Part shown: positions 1 to 9,402 of the stretch, piece by piece
Layout of the letters: every line of letters begins with the position of its first letter
How positions within the stretch are numbered: position 1 is the stretch's first letter
DNA from: an uncultured Prevotellaceae bacterium
GTDB taxonomy: Bacteria > Bacteroidota > Bacteroidia > Bacteroidales > Bacteroidaceae
Direction of reading: 5' to 3'
DNA: 64,000 nt
Assembly (NCBI GenBank): GCA_902799905.1
Contig: CADCCB010000005.1
Span: 28,674 to 92,673 of the forward strand
Position numbers and translations under genes: made by a program
Notes under the pieces: model-generated
Databases searched by the model: none
The model's input: the letters and a program-made list of their open reading frames with translations, nothing else
Told to the model about the DNA's origin: nothing

Positions 1-1
1 C

Positions 2-781
2 GCCCTGCGCAATGCCTTCCCCGATGAGGCTACCGACGGTTGCGAGGTCAGCGATGTGGAGGAGGTTGCCGGTCAGGGCATCCGCGCCAGGGTAGGGCAG
101 CACATGGTCTGTGTGGGCAACACCAAGATGATGGATGCCGTGGGGGCCGCTTGGCGCGACTGCCATCATGTGGGTACCATCATCCATGTTGCCATCGACG
201 GCGTCTATGCCGGTCATATAGTCATTAGTGATCAGGTAAAAGCCGATAGTGCCAGTGCCATCGCTTCGTTGAAGGCACTTGGTGTGAGCCGTACCGTCAT
301 GCTCACTGGCGATCGCCAGAGTGTGGCGGAGGAGGTTGCAGCCCAACTGCAACTCACCGAACATCATGCTGAATTGCTGCCTGGTGACAAGGTGGAACAC
401 GTAGAGCGCCTGCTTAGCGACAGGCCCGTTGGTACTACTCTCGCCTTTGTTGGCGATGGTATCAACGATGCCCCTGTGCTTGCTCGTGCCGATGTAGGTA
501 TTGCCATGGGTGCCTTGGGTAGCGATGCCGCCATCGAGGCTGCCGACGTGGTGCTCATGGACGACCGTCTCTCACGTCTGCCGCTGGCTATCCGCATAGC
601 CCGCCGCACGCTGTCCATTGCCCGTCAGAATGTCTGGTTCGCCATCGGTGTCAAGGTCGCTGTGCTCCTGCTCGCCGCCTTCGGACTGGCCACCATGTGG
701 CTCGCAGTCTTCGCTGATGTAGGCGTCACCGTTCTGGCTGTGTTCAATGCGATGAGGGCCCTGCGCACTCGCGCTATTTAG
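2..781 (+). CDS. C-terminal part of a P1B-type heavy-metal ATPase (5' end outside window)
   Basis: The reading frame is open from base 2, so the gene starts upstream of the window and only about 259 residues are visible. The part seen is the end of the nucleotide/phosphorylation region and the last membrane helices. MLTGDR carries the TGD motif and VGDGINDAP carries the GDGxND hinge motif of P-type ATPases. Two hydrophobic segments near the end (around VWFAIGVKVAVLLL and LAVFADVGVTVLAVFNAMR) and the short tail match the Zn/Cd/Cu-exporting P1B subfamily. The DKTG phosphorylation site and the CPx metal site would lie upstream and cannot be checked, so the transported metal is unknown. The stop is four bases from the stop of the convergent giant gene, with no clear terminator between them. 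Confidence 0.9.
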   Translation, partial: ALRNAFPDEATDGCEVSDVEEVAGQGIRARVGQHMVCVGNTKMMDAVGAAWRDCHHVGTIIHVAIDGVYAGHIVISDQVKADSASAIASLKALGVSRTVMLTGDRQSVAEEVAAQLQLTEHHAELLPGDKVEHVERLLSDRPVGTTLAFVGDGINDAPVLARADVGIAMGALGSDAAIEAADVVLMDDRLSRLPLAIRIARRTLSIARQNVWFAIGVKVAVLLLAAFGLATMWLAVFADVGVTVLAVFNAMRALRTRAI

Positions 782-785
782 GGCC

Positions 786-3700
786 CTATTCTTGCTTCTG
801 ACTGATTCTTACCGTTGAGTTACCCGTCACTTCAGCCTCATTGCCACCACCGAAGACATCGCCACGGATGTCGGCTCCGATGACGTCCTTCTTTTCGTAG
901 TAGGTGACGTCAGCAGAGGCAGTGCCGGTGACAGCAGTGTATACAAACGGACTGGCGGTTGTACCTGCTCCGCTTCGGGTATAGCAGCCTGCTGGCAACG
1001 TGGTATTTGTAGTAACCTCCTTCACCACAAAGACCTCCGCCTGAGTGGCAATGTTGACGGTCGTGTTACCCATGACCTTTGCCGCGTTACCGCCACCGAA
1101 TACCTCGCTGATAGCCCCCATTTTGCCCTTCTCGTGTGACGGGATGGGATAGTGATTAGGCGTTTCCGCACCCTCAGCAACAATAGACCTATCATCATTA
1201 TAGTATCTGCCATAGATCTCATTGACGTTCACCGTTGGATTACCCACCATCGTAGCACCACTACCAAAGCCACCGCCAAAGACTTTTCCGATGCTGGTAA
1301 ACGACATTACGTTGACTTGGGGATCTTCATAGAGTTTCGTGCCAGTCTCTTTCGGTGTGCCATCATCGTTGTAGCCATAAACAGAATAACCTGCCTGGTT
1401 ACCACCACCATAGAGCTCACCAATCTTGATAGGACGGCAGCCTACCTCCTCGATGTTCACGGTGATGGAGCCTTCAATCGTACCACTGAGGTTATTACCA
1501 CCAAACACGCGGTCGAAGGTGCCGTTGGTGATATTCAGTGTGACGTTGCCCTTGATTGCGGCAGCCTCAGCACCGCCGTAGGCAGCCTGTAGTCCAGGGA
1601 TACATGCCATCAGCAACTTAGCCTCAGCATCCATCGGAGCACTCTTACCACCGCCGTAGGCCTCATCCACACAGAATTCACAACCACCGTTCTCATCCAG
1701 CAAGGTGACAGCTGTCTGACGCACATTGCCCTTGGTGTTAGAACCGCCAAAGACACGGTGAATCGTACCACCATAGACATTGATGGAAGCCTGGCCGGTA
1801 CCATAGGTAATGGCACTGGTTCCTGCAGTTCGTTCTTCTTTCGTATCATAGGCAGGGTCATCCTTGGCTTCCCAGTCGTCATCGACTTTCTCGTAAATCG
1901 TATAGTTCTTATAACCCACATTGGCACCGGGGTTAGGTCTCCCATCAGAAAGTTTGTCCTTACCATTACCACCACCGAAGAGTTCTTCAATCTCGTAGGT
2001 GCCATTGACAATCACATTGGTGGCAGGTGTCGATGCTGCATTACCTCCGCCATAGACCGTTTGAATACTGCTCAGACCGCAACCATCGATGATGACCTTG
2101 GTTGAATAGTTGGTACTCTTCCCACCAGCAGGTTCGTAGGCAGCCAAATTGCCACCGCCATAGACTGCCGTGACATCATACGTTTTGGTATTCTTTTCCG
2201 GCTTGGTGCTGATGTCGGCTTTGTCCTTATTCTGCGTCGCATAGACATGCACCGTGACTGTGCCCATTGGCGAACCGGCAGCATTATTGCAGCCAAAGAC
2301 TTCATGGACGGCACAGCCCCTTGCACTCTCATCAATGACAGTGCCTGTTTCGCCCGATGTTGTCGTACCGTTCAGATCCAAGAGCACATCACCATAGACA
2401 TAGGCAGGCTTGTCTGTTTCTCCCAGTCCGCCGCCGTAGGCTTCGCCAAGGATATTACCTCCTGTCAGGCGAACGGTCGTCGTGGGGCTTGCAGAGGTCT
2501 TGCCTGCTGCCCACCCGCCGGCGCCGCTATTTGCCGCAGCATCCCAGTTGCTGGTCTGCGTATCAGCCAAAGCGCCGCCGCCATAGATGTCTTTCATAAT
2601 CAGACCACCAGTCATCTTGACTGTTACACTGCCCTTCACGGTTCCGGCCTCACCGCCGCCAAAGACAGAACCGGCAATGAGTTGTTCGGTCTTTCCTTCA
2701 TTATCCTCTGTAGGAGACGTTGTATAGTTGATGTTCACCTCTGTCTCTCTGACGTTGGCAAGAGCAAGACCTGACGCTGCAGTACTAACGCCAAACTCAC
2801 CGCGGGCTGCACCAAAGACATGCCCATTTCCTTCACCATCGTAGCCGATACGTCCACCGCAGATGTTGATAGTCGTCTTACCACTCTCGGCATCAGAGGC
2901 GTTACCCACAGAACCCATGGCACCAGCGCCATAGACGTTGTGAACCACCTGACCGCCAGTGATGTTGACGGTTGTCGCGCCTCTAACGACACCAGCTAAC
3001 GGGTTGTAATGCTCCTCGCCCTCATCATGTGTTTTATTGTCGTTGGCGTCAATCCAATAGGTATCTGTACCGCAGCCACCACCATAGACATTGCCACGAT
3101 AGGGATAGGCAGCACCTGAGTAACCTCCAACCGTCTCACCAACAGCAATACCGATAGTACCTTTCTTAATATCTATGATGGTATTCTGGAAGGTGTGACC
3201 ATTCTCGCCACTGCCATAGACAGAGCCCCTGATCCAAGGCGTTGTTTTTACATCAGCATCCCCGATTTTGACATGCGTGCTATATACCCATGCCATGCGG
3301 TCATTAGGATCAACACCATCTGTGCCAGGAACTGCCACATCACCACGCGAAGAACCGAATACCATACCATTCTCTTGGCCGTTGCTGCCAATCGTACCGC
3401 CTGTAATGTCGATAGTACAAGCACCCGTGTTTGCCGTAGCCAGGGCGGTAGGCATACCTGAAGTAGCATCGTAGGTGAAAGTGCCCACAGAGCCGTAAGC
3501 ACCGCCACCATAAATATTATGGAGAATCGTAGGAGAGCCGCTGATATTGATATTAGTGTTTCCCTTTATGAGTCCTGCAGTGACATCATTTTCCTTACCT
3601 TTACCGCCACCATAGACGTTGCCCCAGGTAGCACCGCCCTTGTCGGTTGTACCGATGGTGCCGCCATTGACATTCACTTCGGTATTACCACTTACAGTAG

Positions 3701-6700
3701 ATTCCTCACCGCCGCCATAGACGCTCTGGCCTACTTTCATCACCTTGCCGTGTTCATCAACGACAGTATTACCATTGATGGTAAGGGTGACGTTACCGCT
3801 GACAGATCCAAGGTTTTCGAGAGATACCTCGGTGTATATATAGTTTTTCCCATCACCATTGGGGTTTGAAATGGTTGGACTTCCTGTACTAAGTGTTTTT
3901 GTTCCAAATGTCTTATTGTTCGTCCATTCGTATGTGGTGAATGTGCCGCCCGTCTGTGGCTTGATCATACCGGTGTAAGTGTTTGGTACAGGTGGAACCT
4001 TGTCCTTGTTGTGAATGTCAACTGTACCAGCAGAAGCCGAGTATCCGGCTCCGAAGACAGCGCCATTGACTTTGCAATTATTAAGTGTTGAGGTGACATT
4101 GCCTGTCACGCCACCAAGGAAACCGCCACCATAGAAATTGGTATTGATGGTGCAGTCGGTCAATGTATTGGTGACGTTACCTGTGTTGGTGGTGGCAAAC
4201 TGAGCAGAGTAGTAATAACTACGGTTAACAACTTGGCCTTCCAAGTCTCCTGTAGAAGGATTAATCACCTCAATGTCATAGTCGGCTGCATAGCCCTGAT
4301 CTTTACTGCGGTACTTTCCAATGGTATAATTAGAAGTGATGGTGCTACTCCAATCGGAGATAGGAACTCCCGTATTATCAGTATTTTTATACTGCATATA
4401 GTTGGTGCCGCCATTGCCTGCACCAAAGAATTGGCCAAAGGTAGTACCAGTTGCGCTGGTGGTAACCGTCTTTCCCGGCAACATATCACCGAACTTAGGA
4501 CCACCGCAGTATTTGCCTACGATGCTGTTGTCGATGACCACATCGATGCTGCCTTTCACTATCTTGTATGTTGTGCCAGTAGCCTGAGCCATGACACCGC
4601 CACCGTAGAACTCGCCAATGAGCGCATGATTGATGCGCCAGGTGACATCACCCCAGATGCCCTCCTTATAAGCAGCGGCTATCGTGCCAAAGCGACCACC
4701 GTCGATATAGCAGTGGGGGTTGTCTTCGTATGGCGCAATGGCCTCATTGTATCCACCAGTGAGGTAGAAACTGGTGAAGTCTCCGCCAAGAACATTGACA
4801 GCACAATGACGTGTTTGATATTTCGCATTGGTATTGACATGGGCTCCAGGGGTGAACGATGGCATGACAATATGGCCACCGAGGATGACGTAATTGATAT
4901 GCTGATTACTTTCACCATTACGTCCACGGCAGTACTGGTCGTAGATACCACCATTGAGAATAACAGGACCATCATCACGGGTACCAAGTTCAAACTCAAA
5001 CTGTCCGAAGCGGATAAAGGCGGTCTCTGTCACCTCGAAATGTCCTTTGGAACGGTAGCAGCCAAGGGAGAAGAAATTAGTTGAATTATGTAACTTGCCA
5101 GCGATACCCAACTCCACTACTGGGAGGAAGTCAAAGCGTATGGGGGCGATTTCCTGGCGTTTCATTTCTTTTCCAAGCTGCCATTCAAGACAATAATCAG
5201 GTTCTTCGTCGAAGTCAAGGTCCACACTCATGATAGTGAAACCGCGAGTGGCTTCAGTTTTATGAGTGACATGATTTTGACCAACGGACTCCTGCACGTT
5301 ACCCACCAGCACAAGGGCATAGTCATAGACAGTCTTTTTCGCATCGATATTAGCAGCAGTGAGCGTTTCCTTTATCGACGTGGTCTGGATGGTAGCATCG
5401 TTGATATTGTTAGCACGTGTACCAGCAGGAGCAAAAGCAGCCCCTGTATTTCCTAAGGTGATATTTACTCTGTCGTAGTAGCCGCCATTATTTCTCACGT
5501 AGATGGCTTTGCCCCAATAGGCCTCGATAGTGATTTCAGAAACTCCATCAGGAACATAATAGTAGCCGCCTTGCGCAAAGACACGGCCTGAAACACTGTA
5601 GAGGTCCTTATTCGTGCATTTACGGTCGGCAAAATTATAGCCGTCCTGCCAGTGAGCGACAAATGAACCTTCATTACCGCCACCGACGTTGGTTATCTTC
5701 CAACCTGTCACCACCTGGTCAGTGTAGTTGCCAGCATATTTCTCTTCCCATGTAGCGCCGTCGGGGTTGCCGAATACGGTGTTGTAATAAGGCAGCTGCA
5801 CCTTGCGATAGCCGAAATCGTAGTGCAGGGAGTCCATGTCGGTGATGGGGATAAATAAATGCTGGTCAGGAGCAGAGCCGCCCGACTTAATAATGACTGA
5901 AAGCGTTCCGAGTTGCTTTCCTTCAAATGGTGCGGCTGTGGTTCTGTCGAACCATGGGGTGCCTGTATTGGTGTTGATAATGGAGGGATATTTGCCGAAG
6001 GGCTTCAGTATCGGGTAAGGAGCAAGATTGGGGTCAACCACCCACTTGTACATCAGTGAGGCATCCTTGGGAATAGCCTGCACCTGGGCGGTTGTCAGCG
6101 TGCTTGGCGCCACGTCGGAACCTACCCACCAGCCGCAGAGTTCACGGTTACTGTTCAGCAGGCTGCGGTGGAACTCCACCTGCGTGAGATAGCGCTCATC
6201 GGCAGGGAAAGAACAGTTGTAGGCTGTGGGCTCACCAGTAGCAGTTTTGAAGGTAGAACCGTTTCTGTAGTAGTTATAACTGCTGATGCCTGTAGCGGCG
6301 GCATTGGTAATCAGAGAGCCACCATAAACGCCATGCTGGTTAGTTCCGCCAGTGATATTACCATAGAACATACAGTTGACCACAGCCGTCTTCAGTTTAG
6401 TGTATTTTTCACCTGACACTTCTGCGGTTGACGCAAAAGTATTCTGTCCCACAATGCCCGCAGCGTAAGTGGAAGCGCTGACATCGGCATAACTATAGCA
6501 GTTGATGACGCGAGAATCTCCGTCCAGTTTACCCACAATGCCTCCGGCGCAAGTGCCAGAAGTGGTGACGGTAGGATGCGTGCCTTCGGGGAATGTGGCA
6601 TCGTTAGGCAAAATGCCGCAGTTATAGATTCGGCTATATCCCTGAGCGATGCCAGCGATAGCACCCACATAATCTGCATTACTCTCGATGGCTACATTCT

Positions 6701-9326
6701 TCAGCGTGACATTCTTCACCACCCCACCATCAACGGTGTTGAAAAGAGGGTGCTTGAGGTCTGTAATGAACTGTGTGCCACCATCGAACGTGCCGCTGAA
6801 GGCTTGGGTGATGGCGGCGGCACTACTGAAGTCGAGAGGTTTGGTGGCGATAACCTTATAATGTAATGAGGCTCCTTCCGGCGTATTGGCGTGTTCAAAG
6901 AAATCCTCCACGTCAGCCTGGTACTTGATGGTATAAGGGTTCCCTACTGTGCCATCGCCATCCATGCCTTGTTTCAGGGTGGCTGTGGCTACGTCAGAGT
7001 TGTCATAGTTCGTTGCGACAGCCATCGCATTGACAGTAACGGGTAGTGTACACGTTACCGTGCCGCCAGAAGTGATACTGCTACTTGACGTGGTGGGGGT
7101 AGTGCCATCGGTAGTATAGTAAATGGTGACCCCCGAAGCAGGGAACGAACAACTGACGGTGAAGCCGTCGTTGCCACTGCGGGCAATGTCTGGTGCTGCA
7201 CATTGCAATTTCACCGCATCGCTACCCACGACTGAAGTGATCATACCTTCCTTGACAGCAATCGCCTTGATGGTGACATTGCTGATATTTTCAGTTAGTG
7301 GCACGGTGTATTTTGTACTCGATGTAGTGGGAGTGCTACCGTCGGTGGTGTAATAAATGGTTGCACCAACGGTTGCCGTTGTAATGGACACAGCATTGCT
7401 GCCGTTGTTCTGGATGGTAGGCGTAGCCACCTGGGGAATGACTAACTCAGCCACAACGGAAGGTGGCAAAGTCGCATTGGTGGCAATTGCTTTTACTGTC
7501 GTGGGACTGGTCACAGAGAACGGGACGGTGTATTCAGTACTCGAGGCAGTAGGTTCGCTGTTATCAATCGTGTAATGAATGGTGCTCCCTTCGGTTCCAC
7601 AAGTAATAGAGACCATCGAGGTAATATTGTTAAAACTTATAATAGGTGTGGCACACCTGATGTCTATTTCACCCTCACCTATGTCGGAATTTATCATTCC
7701 GTCCTTAACGGCTATCGCTTTGATGGGTTTCCCTCCCAATTCCTCTGATGCACCAGTGTAAAGTGTTGACGAGGTGGAGGGGGTGGTGCCATCGGTGGTA
7801 TAATAGATAGTAGCACCAGGAGTTGCTGTTGTGATGGAAACAACAAGAGTTCCCGTTTCCTGCTGGATAGTGGGAGTTGCTACTTTGTAGATGGTTGATG
7901 TTGTCACCACAGAATTTGTATATCCTTCTTTGGTGACAATGGCCTTGATGGTGGTCTGCTCAGTCAGGGTAAATGGTCCGCTATACAACGTACCGTTAGT
8001 AGATGATGGTGTTGTTCCATCTGTGGTATAATAGATGGAAGGCAATAAGGTCGCTGTCGTTATAGATGCTTTCCCTGTGGTCCTGTCGAAGGCAATAACA
8101 GGGTGGTCACAGTCAGTGGTAAAAACGGTGGCATCAAATTTCCAATGAGAACCATTAGAATCTTTGTTATTAGAATCTTTGATAAGACCTCTGCTATTTA
8201 CTATACCCACATTGGCACCATTGGTAATGTTGGCTTCAGCAATAACACCGACGCTACTGCTTGTCCACAAATTATCGATAAGTAGTTTCGGTATGATGGC
8301 ATAGCACGTTACACGGGAACTTCCGTCACCTCTTGCTGCCTGAACTACAACAAACTGATAACGGTCTTCGTTTGCTGAATTATAATCTTTTACACTGATT
8401 GCATTTGTTTGATCATTGGTATTGTCAGCAGTGCCTTCATAATACATGTATTTGCCCCCTGTTGCAGGGTTGATAATGTAATAGTACTTATACCAGGTAT
8501 CGGATGCTGCTTCCTTAAAATACCATGCCCTGCTTTCGTTTGCTTGATTGGTGAAGATTACCTTGTCGGCCGTGGCGTCTGTCGCGGCATAGTATGTGTT
8601 TTTTTGGATATTGTGAATCTCGTAATAATGCTTGTTCGAATCCGTCGAAGGCGTAAAAGGAGGGGTTGGATATGTAAAGGTTCCGCTAAAGGCTATAAAC
8701 TTCCACGTGGAGTTGACATCATTGATATATTGGGTATTTGTCAATCGGATTGGATTGTCATTAGCTTGACTACCATTTTGCTTGTTCAAACCATAATATG
8801 TTTGATTAGCTTTCACATTAATGTTATAAAAGCCTTGTGAACCATTTGAAACAATTTTGAACTTGCACTTTTCCTTGTCATTATCAGACAGGGGACCCAA
8901 GTCTATAAGTTTGATTTGTCGTTTGTCACCATTACCACCATTTGTGCCATCATAGGTTCCATTGTGATTATAGATGTATTTCCCCGTACTATTGTTGACG
9001 ATATAGTAATATTGAGTACCACCATCAGTGCCTGCATCCAGGAAATACCACAGCATATATTCACCAAGGATATTGTTGGTAGTAATGGTATTATTGGCCT
9101 GAGGCGCTATATAGAAACTCGGGAACGCATTCGTCTGAATCAGATAGAATTTCTTCTCGCTATCTTCGATGGTACCGTTCCCATTAGTATCACTTGTTAT
9201 TTCAACAGGACTTTGTCCCCACACACTGCCGCTTCCAAATGTGAGGAGCAGGAGCATGGATAGAATATGGCCAGAGGCTGCCATCAACTTTGTTACTTGC
9301 TTTCTATGTCTATATTTCGTGCTCAT
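786..9326 (-). CDS. giant secreted repeat protein (~2846 aa): chitobiase-type, GLUG and GGG-repeat regions
   Basis: The start is placed at the ATG ending at 9326 (MSTKYRHRK), because the longer frame upstream only reads through two REP palindromes. A signal peptide follows (hydrophobic LSMLLLLTFG, cleavage near VWGQ). Residues ~30-400 contain several WYF...YYYI...TGKY units. Residues ~410-790 hold five repeats with IYYTTDGTTP and TIKAIAV motifs, as in the chitobiase/hexosaminidase C-terminal-like family (CHB_HEX_C_1). Residues ~825-1000 have GLUG-like units (GGIVGKLDGDSRVINCYSYA). From ~1500 to the end there are dozens of V[YF]GGGN units alternating with short beta-strand-like stretches, suggesting a beta-solenoid. 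The protein ends abruptly in this repeat (RISQKQE) and has no type IX sorting tail, unlike the 3934-aa neighbour. It is probably a surface adhesin or matrix protein; the function is not established. Confidence 0.8.
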   Translation of the reverse strand: MSTKYRHRKQVTKLMAASGHILSMLLLLTFGSGSVWGQSPVEITSDTNGNGTIEDSEKKFYLIQTNAFPSFYIAPQANNTITTNNILGEYMLWYFLDAGTDGGTQYYYIVNNSTGKYIYNHNGTYDGTNGGNGDKRQIKLIDLGPLSDNDKEKCKFKIVSNGSQGFYNINVKANQTYYGLNKQNGSQANDNPIRLTNTQYINDVNSTWKFIAFSGTFTYPTPPFTPSTDSNKHYYEIHNIQKNTYYAATDATADKVIFTNQANESRAWYFKEAASDTWYKYYYIINPATGGKYMYYEGTADNTNDQTNAISVKDYNSANEDRYQFVVVQAARGDGSSRVTCYAIIPKLLIDNLWTSSSVGVIAEANITNGANVGIVNSRGLIKDSNNKDSNGSHWKFDATVFTTDCDHPVIAFDRTTGKASITTATLLPSIYYTTDGTTPSSTNGTLYSGPFTLTEQTTIKAIVTKEGYTNSVVTTSTIYKVATPTIQQETGTLVVSITTATPGATIYYTTDGTTPSTSSTLYTGASEELGGKPIKAIAVKDGMINSDIGEGEIDIRCATPIISFNNITSMVSITCGTEGSTIHYTIDNSEPTASSTEYTVPFSVTSPTTVKAIATNATLPPSVVAELVIPQVATPTIQNNGSNAVSITTATVGATIYYTTDGSTPTTSSTKYTVPLTENISNVTIKAIAVKEGMITSVVGSDAVKLQCAAPDIARSGNDGFTVSCSFPASGVTIYYTTDGTTPTTSSSSITSGGTVTCTLPVTVNAMAVATNYDNSDVATATLKQGMDGDGTVGNPYTIKYQADVEDFFEHANTPEGASLHYKVIATKPLDFSSAAAITQAFSGTFDGGTQFITDLKHPLFNTVDGGVVKNVTLKNVAIESNADYVGAIAGIAQGYSRIYNCGILPNDATFPEGTHPTVTTSGTCAGGIVGKLDGDSRVINCYSYADVSASTYAAGIVGQNTFASTAEVSGEKYTKLKTAVVNCMFYGNITGGTNQHGVYGGSLITNAAATGISSYNYYRNGSTFKTATGEPTAYNCSFPADERYLTQVEFHRSLLNSNRELCGWWVGSDVAPSTLTTAQVQAIPKDASLMYKWVVDPNLAPYPILKPFGKYPSIINTNTGTPWFDRTTAAPFEGKQLGTLSVIIKSGGSAPDQHLFIPITDMDSLHYDFGYRKVQLPYYNTVFGNPDGATWEEKYAGNYTDQVVTGWKITNVGGGNEGSFVAHWQDGYNFADRKCTNKDLYSVSGRVFAQGGYYYVPDGVSEITIEAYWGKAIYVRNNGGYYDRVNITLGNTGAAFAPAGTRANNINDATIQTTSIKETLTAANIDAKKTVYDYALVLVGNVQESVGQNHVTHKTEATRGFTIMSVDLDFDEEPDYCLEWQLGKEMKRQEIAPIRFDFLPVVELGIAGKLHNSTNFFSLGCYRSKGHFEVTETAFIRFGQFEFELGTRDDGPVILNGGIYDQYCRGRNGESNQHINYVILGGHIVMPSFTPGAHVNTNAKYQTRHCAVNVLGGDFTSFYLTGGYNEAIAPYEDNPHCYIDGGRFGTIAAAYKEGIWGDVTWRINHALIGEFYGGGVMAQATGTTYKIVKGSIDVVIDNSIVGKYCGGPKFGDMLPGKTVTTSATGTTFGQFFGAGNGGTNYMQYKNTDNTGVPISDWSSTITSNYTIGKYRSKDQGYAADYDIEVINPSTGDLEGQVVNRSYYYSAQFATTNTGNVTNTLTDCTINTNFYGGGFLGGVTGNVTSTLNNCKVNGAVFGAGYSASAGTVDIHNKDKVPPVPNTYTGMIKPQTGGTFTTYEWTNNKTFGTKTLSTGSPTISNPNGDGKNYIYTEVSLENLGSVSGNVTLTINGNTVVDEHGKVMKVGQSVYGGGEESTVSGNTEVNVNGGTIGTTDKGGATWGNVYGGGKGKENDVTAGLIKGNTNINISGSPTILHNIYGGGAYGSVGTFTYDATSGMPTALATANTGACTIDITGGTIGSNGQENGMVFGSSRGDVAVPGTDGVDPNDRMAWVYSTHVKIGDADVKTTPWIRGSVYGSGENGHTFQNTIIDIKKGTIGIAVGETVGGYSGAAYPYRGNVYGGGCGTDTYWIDANDNKTHDEGEEHYNPLAGVVRGATTVNITGGQVVHNVYGAGAMGSVGNASDAESGKTTINICGGRIGYDGEGNGHVFGAARGEFGVSTAASGLALANVRETEVNINYTTSPTEDNEGKTEQLIAGSVFGGGEAGTVKGSVTVKMTGGLIMKDIYGGGALADTQTSNWDAAANSGAGGWAAGKTSASPTTTVRLTGGNILGEAYGGGLGETDKPAYVYGDVLLDLNGTTTSGETGTVIDESARGCAVHEVFGCNNAAGSPMGTVTVHVYATQNKDKADISTKPEKNTKTYDVTAVYGGGNLAAYEPAGGKSTNYSTKVIIDGCGLSSIQTVYGGGNAASTPATNVIVNGTYEIEELFGGGNGKDKLSDGRPNPGANVGYKNYTIYEKVDDDWEAKDDPAYDTKEERTAGTSAITYGTGQASINVYGGTIHRVFGGSNTKGNVRQTAVTLLDENGGCEFCVDEAYGGGKSAPMDAEAKLLMACIPGLQAAYGGAEAAAIKGNVTLNITNGTFDRVFGGNNLSGTIEGSITVNIEEVGCRPIKIGELYGGGNQAGYSVYGYNDDGTPKETGTKLYEDPQVNVMSFTSIGKVFGGGFGSGATMVGNPTVNVNEIYGRYYNDDRSIVAEGAETPNHYPIPSHEKGKMGAISEVFGGGNAAKVMGNTTVNIATQAEVFVVKEVTTNTTLPAGCYTRSGAGTTASPFVYTAVTGTASADVTYYEKKDVIGADIRGDVFGGGNEAEVTGNSTVRISQKQE

Positions 9327-9343
9327 ATCTTGATTATATTTTG

Positions 9344-9396
9344 CAGCGGGTGAACCGCTGAACATCGTTTTCGCTTTTGCAGCGGGTGAACCGCTG
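9344..9396. repeat. two REP-like palindromes between the RAYT gene and the giant gene
   Basis: Two copies of CAGCGGGTGAACCGCTG lie at 9344-9360 and 9380-9396. Each has a 6-bp stem (CAGCGG/CCGCTG) around a GTGAA loop. They fill the gap between the stop of the transposase gene (9403) and the start of the downstream giant gene, and mirror the four copies on the other side of the transposase gene. REP copies flanking a RAYT gene are the classic arrangement for this family. Confidence 0.8.
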
Positions 9397-9402
9397 GACA
9401 CT

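Noticed and set aside
2269-2290. REP copy in the ~2846-aa gene (AAGSPMG)
   Set aside because: It shares GGCGAACCGG only; the outer stem bases do not match.
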